Shown here: piece by piece, positions 53,711-61,026 of the stretch
Numbering within the stretch: position 1 is the stretch's first letter
Layout of the letters: every line of letters begins with the position of its first letter
NCBI RefSeq assembly: GCF_017313785.1
Contig: NZ_JAFLNL010000002.1
Coordinates: 496,001 to 560,000, forward strand
Source of the DNA: Flagellimonas aurea
Lineage (GTDB): Bacteria; Bacteroidota; Bacteroidia; Flavobacteriales; Flavobacteriaceae
Length of the DNA stretch: 64,000 nucleotides
Direction: 5' to 3'
Notes under the pieces: generated by a model
Databases searched by the model: none
Told to the model about the DNA's origin: nothing
Seen by the model: only the letters and a program-made list of their open reading frames with translations
Made by a program: the position numbers and the translations under genes

Positions 53711-53759
53711 ACACACAGTTCAAGAGAGGGAATGGGCCAACATTCCCTTTTTTTGTGTG
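53711..53759. other. Nested inverted repeat between fecR and susC
   Basis: An inner 8-bp stem AGGGAATG/CATTCCCT (53727-53748) sits within an outer CACACA/TGTGTG pair (about 53711-53716 and 53754-53759). It lies in the fecR-susC gap on the minus strand. It could be an attenuator or mRNA-stabilising structure between fecR and susC. The T-run (53748-53754) is on the plus strand only. Confidence 0.5.
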
Positions 53760-53838
53760 CTTTTTTTAATAAAAAAGTCATTTCATTGGCATATATATTT
53801 TAGTATTAATAGTTTATCGTTTGGTTGTTATCTATCTG

Positions 53839-54999
53839 TTACTTTATTTTAACATCCTTCTTTTTACCTTTCTTACCATCAACAAACTCATACTCAAAAG
53901 GTGTTATAATCCTTAAGGCCTCAAGAACATCCTCTATTTTTTCTACATTTCTATTGAACCTTGCACTAAAAGTCTGTCCAACAATACTGTCGTTGGTGTT
54001 TTCTATTTTCACATTGTAGGTCCTCTCCAAACTTGCAAGCAATTCGGTAAACGGTGCATTCCTGAAAACAACCTCTCCATTAACCCAACCGGTATGTAAT
54101 GAAACATCTACTTCTTCTACCTCGATTATTCCCTTGTCCCTGTTCCATGCACCTTTTTCTCCAGGTTTCAACAAAATCCTGTCAGAACTGTTTTCCGAAC
54201 GTGAAAGACTCACCGAACCTTCTACCAATACTGTGGCCACTTCATTCTGATCGTCATAGGAAGACAGATTGAATTGTGTTCCCAATACTTCTATCTCAAC
54301 TTCCTTGGAATTGACCACAAACGGACGCTCTTCATCCTTGGTCACATCAAAATAAGCCTCACCATAAACCAACACTTCCCTCCTACCTTTTTCAGGAAAC
54401 TTTACAGGAAATTTGATTCTTGTTCCTGAGTTTAAATAAATCTTGGTGCCATCTGACAATACAAGCGTGAACATTTTCCCGTTGGGTATATTGAGCTCAT
54501 TGTAAACAAAGTCCTTGATTTCTTCATTAGAACCATAAATTAGTGTATCCCCATTATGGATGGCCACTGTTTCACCTGATGGAAGTGTAACGGCATGGCT
54601 ACCATGTGACTCTATCAAGGTTCTATCCGAACCCGTATCCAATGTTACATGCATATCGTCCGTATCGGACAATAGGACATCATTTTTATTATCACTTAGC
54701 CACACATAACCTATTCCCAAAGAAACGACCCCGATAAAAATAGCGGCATACCTGAGAATCCTTTTCGGATATAGTTTTTTGAGCTTACCTTTTGACATTC
54801 TAGCCTGCAAGGATTTCCAATCCTTATCCACATCCAAACCTTCCAAAAGTTCCAAAGATTCGTCTACCAAATCCTCTTCAATAATACGCTCGATCAATTT
54901 TTGAGTGAAATCTTCGAACTCCTTGTCAGATTTATCCTTCCAACCGGTCGACTCCTTCAACTTTTTTAAAAGTGTACGCAATGTTTCTTTCTTATGCAT
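53839..54999 (-). CDS. fecR: FecR-family anti-sigma factor
   Basis: From the ATG at 54999 the protein is 386 residues; the TTG at 55089 would add 30. The N-terminal cytoplasmic part (about 80 residues) binds sigma factor. One TM helix (YAAIFIGVVSLGIGYVWL, about 86-103) crosses the membrane. A FecR domain (about 135-275, YGSNEEIKDFVYNELNIPNG, then LNSGTRIKFPVKFPEKGRRE) and a DUF4974-like C-terminus (RNAPFTELLASLERTYNVKI) lie outside. It releases the ECF sigma factor when SusC is loaded. Unusually, the sigma gene is divergent rather than just upstream. Confidence 0.9.
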   Translation of the reverse strand: MHKKETLRTLLKKLKESTGWKDKSDKEFEDFTQKLIERIIEEDLVDESLELLEGLDVDKDWKSLQARMSKGKLKKLYPKRILRYAAIFIGVVSLGIGYVWLSDNKNDVLLSDTDDMHVTLDTGSDRTLIESHGSHAVTLPSGETVAIHNGDTLIYGSNEEIKDFVYNELNIPNGKMFTLVLSDGTKIYLNSGTRIKFPVKFPEKGRREVLVYGEAYFDVTKDEERPFVVNSKEVEIEVLGTQFNLSSYDDQNEVATVLVEGSVSLSRSENSSDRILLKPGEKGAWNRDKGIIEVEEVDVSLHTGWVNGEVVFRNAPFTELLASLERTYNVKIENTNDSIVGQTFSARFNRNVEKIEDVLEALRIITPFEYEFVDGKKGKKKDVKIK

Positions 55000-55169
55000 T
55001 CGATCATTGTTCTCATTTATTAGATAGTATTTTATTGAAATAGGGTGACAATCATCAAATATTTTTTTAAAAATCAATAATTTTTTCAACCATTTTGGGT
55101 AATGATCAACTTTAACTTTATATTTCGGTAACTTTAAATTTATATGAATATCCCCCGAAACCTCAATTT

Positions 55170-55709
55170 ATGAGATTTAAGGTTGAAGAGCTTTTTAAAG
55201 ACAACTATCCACTTTTGTGCTTGGTTTCCTTTTCCATAGTAAAGGATAAGGATATTGCAAAAGACATTGTGCAGGACTTTTTTGTTTCGTTTTGGAACAA
55301 AAGAGAGTCGATCACGATAAATATATCTTTTGAGGCCTATGCAAAAAAATCCGTCAAAAATTTAAGCTTTCAATATTTAGAAAAGAAAAAAAGGGAGCAA
55401 AAGCTACTGGATACTTTTGAAACGGACCCTAGTGCTCCGGAACCTAGATCGGACCGACAAAACAATAAGTTGAATGATTTAATAAATAAATTGCCCACAA
55501 AAAGGAAAGAAATTTTCGTATCGGTCGTAGTGGATGGAAAAAGCTATACTGAAATTGCCGAAGCCAACGGTATTTCAGTAAACACGGTAAAAACTCAAAT
55601 GAAAAGGGCCTATGCGTTTTTAAGGTCCAACAAAAAAGAAGATTTTATCTCCTCAATTCTTCTGATCTTGCTCTCCCAAGTGGTAGAACAACTACCTTCA
55701 ATTTGCTGA
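55170..55709 (+). CDS. ECF sigma factor (Bacteroidota sigma-70 type)
   Basis: The 179-residue protein has sigma region 2 (FKDNYPLLCLVSFSIVKDKD, IAKDIVQDFFVSFW, about 8-43) and region 4 (LPTKRKEIFVSVVVDGKSYT, then EIAEANGISVNTVKTQMKRA, about 108-155). A hydrophobic C-terminal tail (SSILLILLSQVVEQL) is typical of this Bacteroidota ECF group. It is transcribed divergently from fecR across a 170-bp gap and would direct transcription of the susC/susD operon, and perhaps of the paralogous amidohydrolase 240 bp downstream. Confidence 0.9.
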   Translation: MRFKVEELFKDNYPLLCLVSFSIVKDKDIAKDIVQDFFVSFWNKRESITINISFEAYAKKSVKNLSFQYLEKKKREQKLLDTFETDPSAPEPRSDRQNNKLNDLINKLPTKRKEIFVSVVVDGKSYTEIAEANGISVNTVKTQMKRAYAFLRSNKKEDFISSILLILLSQVVEQLPSIC

Positions 55710-55948
55710 TCACGATTTTTCTACACCATGACGGTTCTGTGATTTTTTGAGCCATTTATCAGGCTGGCTGTCTTAATCCCATATAACACTTCCATTATTT
55801 ATCAAAAACGACAAAAAACAACCTTCTGTCACCCTAAATCTATATTTTTTTAACATAGTATTGAACAGTGTTATTAAATACGGATTGTTTATGCCCATTT
55901 TTCACAATCATGGGTTTGACCAACCACCAACCATTTAAACCTTAAATC

Positions 55949-57529
55949 ATGAAAAAATTATTTTTTGCAACACTTCTTTTGCTCCCTTTGCTGATGTGTG
56001 CCCAGACCATTGGAGCACCTGACAGAAAACCGGGTGAAGGAGAAGGTCCCTTTGACCGGCTTATTATTAGAGGTGCCATTTTAATTGACGGTACCGGAGG
56101 TCCTGCTTCAGGGCCCGTGGACATTATAGTCGAAGACAATAAAATTGTGGATATCGCAAGAGTAGGTGTTCCAAAAGTACCTATTGACGAATCCAAGCGC
56201 CCAGCACTGGGCAATGGCAAGACCAAGGAAATAGATGCTACCGGAAAATATGTGATGCCAGGTCTTATAGATCTGCACGTACACACTGGAGGTGCTCCAA
56301 AAGCTCCTGAAGCAGAGTACGTATACAAATTATGGATGGCCCATGGAATTACCACAATAAGAGGCGTTCCTTTTGGAGACTTGGAATGGTCGCTCAAAGA
56401 AAAAGAAAGAAGTGCCAAGAACGAAATTGTGGCCCCAAGAATGGTCTCATTCCATAGGATCGGAACTGGAAAAGAATGGAAAGGACGTAAAATCCTAACT
56501 CCTGAAGATGCCAGGGAATGGGTTCGCTACGCCAACAAGAAAGGTGTGGACGGGCTAAAACTTAGTTCACATCGCCCAGAAATTATGGAGGCCGTACTCG
56601 ATGAAGCCAATTCATTGGGAATGGGGAGCACCGCCCACCTTGCACAAAGCGGGGTGGCACAAATGAACACGATCGATGCAGCTAGATTGGGACTTACCAG
56701 CATGACCCACTTTTATGGACTATTCGAATCCATGTACGAAAACAACGATGTACAGCCTTGGCCGGTGGATATTAATTATGGAGATGAACAGCACCGTTTT
56801 GGCCAAGTTGCCCGCCAATGGAACCTGGTAAAACCGGGAGGTGAAAAGTGGAACGCACTTCTTGATGAATTTTTAAAACTGGATTTCTACATCAACCCTA
56901 CCATGACCATCTATTCAGCAGGGAGGGATGTGATGAGGGCACGTAATGCAGACTGGCATGAAAAATACACATTGCCCTCTTTAATGGATTTCTTTTCCCC
57001 CAGCCGTACAAGCCACGGTGCATATTGGTTCGACTGGACCACGGAAGACGAAGTGGCATGGAAAAAATATTATCAAGTTTGGATGCAGTTCCTAAACGAA
57101 TACAAGAACATGGGTGGAAAAATCACCCTAGGTTCAGATTCAGGTTTCATATACCAACTATATGGTTTTGGGACAATTTTGGAACTTGAAATGTTCCAAG
57201 AAGCAGGATTCCATCCATTGGAAGTTATTCGTGCCGCCACAATGCACAGTGCCCAAGAAATCTTTAAGCCTTTGAAGAAACCTATCGAATATGGTGTAAT
57301 CCGCGAAGGCTTGTTGGCCGATATGATCATTGTGGACGAGAATCCCCTTCAAAACCTAAAGGTACTATACGGAACTGGCGCCGTTCGTTTGAACGATGAA
57401 ACCGCAAAAGTGGAAAGAGTTGGTGGAATAGAATACACCATCAAAGATGGTATTGTATATGATGCCAAAAAGTTGCTGAGCGATGTGGAAGCTATGGTGA
57501 ACAAGCAAAAACAAGAAAGAGGTGAGTAA
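55949..57529 (+). CDS. Secreted amidohydrolase-family enzyme (copy 2)
   Basis: The 526-residue protein has a signal peptide ending near LMCAQ and the same plan as the gene at 45266: LIIRGAILIDGTGGPASGPV, DLHVHTGG (about 109), KKGVDGLKLSSHR (about 202), GSTAHLAQSG, SMTHFYG and the Asp site LGSDSGF. Over the C-terminal third the two are closely similar (TIKDGI-YDAKKLL ending). The metal ligands are present, so it should be active. It lies behind the ECF sigma gene, while its paralogue lies at the far end of the divergent operon. It is closed by a terminator. Substrate unknown, probably amide-linked peptides. Confidence 0.82.
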   Translation: MKKLFFATLLLLPLLMCAQTIGAPDRKPGEGEGPFDRLIIRGAILIDGTGGPASGPVDIIVEDNKIVDIARVGVPKVPIDESKRPALGNGKTKEIDATGKYVMPGLIDLHVHTGGAPKAPEAEYVYKLWMAHGITTIRGVPFGDLEWSLKEKERSAKNEIVAPRMVSFHRIGTGKEWKGRKILTPEDAREWVRYANKKGVDGLKLSSHRPEIMEAVLDEANSLGMGSTAHLAQSGVAQMNTIDAARLGLTSMTHFYGLFESMYENNDVQPWPVDINYGDEQHRFGQVARQWNLVKPGGEKWNALLDEFLKLDFYINPTMTIYSAGRDVMRARNADWHEKYTLPSLMDFFSPSRTSHGAYWFDWTTEDEVAWKKYYQVWMQFLNEYKNMGGKITLGSDSGFIYQLYGFGTILELEMFQEAGFHPLEVIRAATMHSAQEIFKPLKKPIEYGVIREGLLADMIIVDENPLQNLKVLYGTGAVRLNDETAKVERVGGIEYTIKDGIVYDAKKLLSDVEAMVNKQKQERGE

Positions 57530-57603
57530 TACCTTGAGATTTTATTTAAACAATACTATTTCTAAGCGATTGTGAAGGAAGTTTGAGCCTTTCATGAAGC
57601 TGT

Positions 57604-57633
57604 AAAAAGGCCCTGAAACAGGGCCTTTTTTTT
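57604..57633 (+). terminator. Rho-independent terminator
   Basis: AAAAAGGCCCTG and CAGGGCCTTTTT form a 12-bp stem around AAA, followed by a T-run. It is 75 bp after the amidohydrolase stop. Confidence 0.9.
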
Positions 57634-57811
57634 TGCTAAAAAATGAAGAATTTATCCCTATCGATTTTTCATATTCAGATGTATAATCGACCATATCCCT
57701 TTATGAACCAATTGAATACGAAAATTAAATTGTTGGATGTAGAAAGGTCGCCGAACTTTAGGCCATACAAATTCAAGCCAAGTACGTACATAGTATTTTC
57801 AATGAGACAAT

Positions 57812-58492
57812 CTAAGCTCTCATTGGCTTTCTTTCAATGAGGGAAATAAAGTCATCTTTGATGCCATCACAAATGGCTACGGAGTTGTAAGTACAGTTTT
57901 TCATGTTTACAGGATCAAAACTGTACATTTTTATCTTAGAGGGTTTAAATTCCTTGCACTGCAAATGAGTAAACATGCTAAGCGCTGCTTTGGAGGTAGA
58001 ATAGGCAGTAAGACTATATCCCGAATAACAAAAACTTTCATCCTTCATCTTATTGATGTCCCCTAAGGAGCTGGTGATGTTGATGATTCTAGGTTCTTCA
58101 CTCTGATTCAATAAAGGCTTAAGTGTTTGTATGGTTCGAATGATAGAGAAAAAATTAATCTCATAGACCTCCTTTATATCCTCGATATTGATCTGATCTA
58201 TCTTGTGGCCAAAACCATTGACAATTTCAGCATTGTTGATCAGCAGATCTAATTTGCCGTATGATTCCCTAATGGTATGTTCAAGCACACGCAAACTCTC
58301 TTCCGAACTAAAATCGGTTTTCAAAAGCTGATATCCGTGTAAATCCTCCCCGTCTTTGGAGAGTAATTCAAAGCTTTTCCCGCATGCCGCAAGCACAACC
58401 TCATACCCATTCTCCAATAAAATCTTGGCAAACTTGTGGCCCAGTCCGTTACCTGCTTCCGTTACAACGGCAACATATTTATCATTCTTCAT
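57812..58492 (-). CDS. Short-chain dehydrogenase/reductase
   Basis: The 226-residue SDR has the YSTSKAALSMF segment with the catalytic Tyr and Lys (about 163-167), Ser in NITSSLGD (about 140) and a Rossmann motif reading VVTEAGNGLGHKFA in place of the usual TGASRGIG. The NNAG motif is altered to NNAEIV. Those two changes make cofactor binding less standard. The C-terminus is short. It lies alone between a terminator and the AraC-type gene. Substrate unknown. Confidence 0.82.
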   Translation of the reverse strand: MKNDKYVAVVTEAGNGLGHKFAKILLENGYEVVLAACGKSFELLSKDGEDLHGYQLLKTDFSSEESLRVLEHTIRESYGKLDLLINNAEIVNGFGHKIDQINIEDIKEVYEINFFSIIRTIQTLKPLLNQSEEPRIINITSSLGDINKMKDESFCYSGYSLTAYSTSKAALSMFTHLQCKEFKPSKIKMYSFDPVNMKNCTYNSVAICDGIKDDFISLIERKPMRA

Positions 58493-58591
58493 TACTCATT
58501 TATTTCATGTTACAAATTTAGCATATGGTTTTTCATTCTTAGTAGTATTTCTTTTCTCAATTTATTGTTGGTCAAATCGGTATCAAACTAT

Positions 58592-59479
58592 TTACATTCT
58601 CCTAAATTGATTTGGCGTTACTCCGCTCAAATTTTTGAAGAACCTAGTAAAATGTGTCGGTTCTTGAAAATTTAGGCGATAGGCGATCTCAGCGATATCC
58701 AGTCCCGAATATTTCAATAGGCTCTTACTTTCCATCAAAAGCCGTTCCTGAATAATGTCCTTTGCACTTTTTCCTGTCAATTTCTTGATGGTCGTGGTCA
58801 GGTAGTTCGGTGTTATGTTCAATTCTTCCGCATAATCGCTCACGTTTTTGGTATCCACATACATTTTGTCCACCAACGCTTCAAACTGATTTGCAATGAT
58901 CTGTGACCTGCTCAGGTGATTTTCAGTTGTTTTATGCCGCTCATGGATTGCCTTACAGAAATATAGTAAGGAACCGAGCATTCCCTCCAACATTTTCTCT
59001 TGATATGGGTGTGGGTTTTTAAATACCGAATGCATCCGCTCCATATCAAAATACAACGACTCATGTTCTTCTTTGGTGAGCATCAGCACATTGTTTTCGG
59101 ACATTTTCAAAAAAGGAAAATCCTTCTGCAAATCCGGAAAGGTATTGATCAAAAACTCCTTTCTGAACATCACATAATACCCGGACATCTTTTCATCCCT
59201 AAACCAAGAGAACACCTGTCCTGGAACCACAAACCATAAAGGAAATTCATTCAATTCCAAGGTATCGGTATTGAGATTGAGTTGACTCTTTCCTGTATAG
59301 TTCAACAACCCTATCTGATAAAATCCTTGACGATAGGGCGGCATACACCTTCTCGATGAAGCTTCCATATCTTCTACTGGAAACACATCAAAATTGGGCA
59401 TATGGCTCCTATGGGCAAAACCAATGGCCTCATGTAAATCGTTCGTATTTTCAAAAACAGGTATATCGGCCTTGTTCAT
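58592..59479 (-). CDS. AraC-family transcriptional regulator
   Basis: The 295-residue protein has an N-terminal AraC_binding-like cupin region (YRQGFYQIGLLNYTGKSQLN, then FPLWFVVPGQVFSWF) and the C-terminal double helix-turn-helix YAEELNITPNYLTTTIKKLT and LDIAEIAYRLNFQEPTHFTR, ending LSGVTPNQFRRM. It follows the outer-membrane factor gene on the same strand and may be part of the efflux operon or control it and the downstream SDR gene. The effector is unknown. Confidence 0.88.
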   Translation of the reverse strand: MNKADIPVFENTNDLHEAIGFAHRSHMPNFDVFPVEDMEASSRRCMPPYRQGFYQIGLLNYTGKSQLNLNTDTLELNEFPLWFVVPGQVFSWFRDEKMSGYYVMFRKEFLINTFPDLQKDFPFLKMSENNVLMLTKEEHESLYFDMERMHSVFKNPHPYQEKMLEGMLGSLLYFCKAIHERHKTTENHLSRSQIIANQFEALVDKMYVDTKNVSDYAEELNITPNYLTTTIKKLTGKSAKDIIQERLLMESKSLLKYSGLDIAEIAYRLNFQEPTHFTRFFKNLSGVTPNQFRRM

Positions 59480-59544
59480 ATATCTTGTAGTGGATCGGCG
59501 CTATTTTTTGTCCAAAATATCCGATCCACCTTACAACCTAAGTT

Positions 59545-61014
59545 TTAATTGGCATCGGCACTGGCCAGATGCAAGTTTTGAAATTTAGTATCCAATTCAT
59601 CTTCTGAAATGATTTCCCAACCGCCGCCCAAGGCCTTGTAAATGGCTATTAGGGAGGTCGCCGACGAAATCTCGCTTAAAGCTAACGCATTCTCAGCCTG
59701 CAACAAAGCGTTGTCAGCATTTAGGTAATCAATAAAACTGTCCAATCCAGAGTTAAAGCGCTGCCTGGCAAAGGTTGCTGCCTGAGCACTTGCCTCGGAT
59801 GAAATACGCAAGATCTCCCTTCGTTCCAGCTCTTTGGTATAGTTTGCCAAGGAGGTCTTGATATCTTCCAGTCCCTGCAGTACCGCTTTTTCATATTGAT
59901 TGAGTGCGGCAATGGCCTGTGCATCGTTTTGTTTGATCTGTTGTTTTACACGACCCAGATTAAAAGCGGCCCAACTGATACTGGGCATCAAGGTCCAAGT
60001 AAAAGATGGCTTTTCACCGAAATTCGCAAAATCGACTGCCGAAAATCCAACCGAACCACCAAACTCGATCTTTGGGTAGAGGTCGGCCACAGAGATATTA
60101 TAGGCAGCAATGCGCGCCTGAAGTGCAGCCTCCGCCCTACGGACATCGGGCCTTCTTCTTAGCATTTCCCTAACATCGCCCAGAGCTACCGTTGCCGGTA
60201 GGCTTGGCAATGGCCTTTTGTCAACCACTTCATTTCCCAAATTTCCGGGAACCTCTCCAATAAGCACGCTTAAACTGTTCTTCAATGCCTCTATCCTGGC
60301 CTCCAAAGGTGGAATACTGGCACGGGTACTTTCCAATTGGGCCAATGCCCGGGATACATCAAGGCTGTTACTGGTACCCGCTTCCGTTAATTTGACCGTG
60401 AGCTCATAAGTTTCCTGTTGCCCCTGTAAGTTACGTTGAGCGATATCGAGCAAATATTGTGTACCGCGAAGCTCCATGTAATTATTGGCCACTTCGGCAA
60501 ATATGCTTACGTACATTCCGTGCATATCGGCCAAGGCAAGATTACTATTGGCATACGCCCCTTTGATTCTATTGGTTACCCTACCGAAAAGGTCAGCTTC
60601 CCAAAAAGCGTCAAAACTTGCATTATACGTATTAAAGGTAGGGTTGCTGCCCTGAACAAATACATTCTCTCCCAAACGGGTACGGGTATAATTGCCATTG
60701 GCGGTCACCGTTGGCAATCGGTCCAATTTGTTTTCTTTGAGAAAAGCCCGTGATGCCTTGTAATTGGCCACTGCCGTATTGATATCCAGATTGTGCTTTC
60801 TGGCCTTTTCAATGAGCGTATCAAGAATGGGATCATTGAATTCTGACCACCATTCTTTTGTTATCGCTGCTTCGGTATACGCTTTCTCACTGATTTCCTT
60901 TGCTAGGAAATCCTGCTTTACACCAGCATCATTTTGAACATTGTAATCTCTCTTTGTGATTCCACAAGAGGCCAACAGGAATGTTATTATGGTTACTATT
61001 ATTGAATTTTTCAT
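59545..61014 (-). CDS. TolC/OprM-type outer-membrane efflux lipoprotein
   Basis: The 489-residue protein has a lipoprotein signal with lipobox LASC (Cys about 17). Two repeated OEP domains show SFDAFWEADLFGRVTNRIKG, LLDIAQRNLQGQQETYELTV and, in the second half, FNLGRVKQQIKQNDAQAIAA. Length and features are those of NodT-family RND channels. It forms the outer-membrane duct of a tripartite pump with the RND permease encoded directly upstream (12 bp gap). That permease gene is broken, so the channel may lack its inner-membrane partner. Confidence 0.9.
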   Translation of the reverse strand: MKNSIIVTIITFLLASCGITKRDYNVQNDAGVKQDFLAKEISEKAYTEAAITKEWWSEFNDPILDTLIEKARKHNLDINTAVANYKASRAFLKENKLDRLPTVTANGNYTRTRLGENVFVQGSNPTFNTYNASFDAFWEADLFGRVTNRIKGAYANSNLALADMHGMYVSIFAEVANNYMELRGTQYLLDIAQRNLQGQQETYELTVKLTEAGTSNSLDVSRALAQLESTRASIPPLEARIEALKNSLSVLIGEVPGNLGNEVVDKRPLPSLPATVALGDVREMLRRRPDVRRAEAALQARIAAYNISVADLYPKIEFGGSVGFSAVDFANFGEKPSFTWTLMPSISWAAFNLGRVKQQIKQNDAQAIAALNQYEKAVLQGLEDIKTSLANYTKELERREILRISSEASAQAATFARQRFNSGLDSFIDYLNADNALLQAENALALSEISSATSLIAIYKALGGGWEIISEDELDTKFQNLHLASADAN

Positions 61015-61026
61015 TGTTGCTTGATT

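Noticed and set aside
57817..57839. CTCATTG/CAATGAG hairpin near 57817
   Set aside because: It lies within the coding end of the SDR gene and lacks a T-run on the relevant strand.
57643..57840. 65-residue plus-strand frame after the amidohydrolase terminator
   Set aside because: It begins just after the terminator with no promoter, has no recognisable domain and runs into the end of the SDR gene on the other strand.
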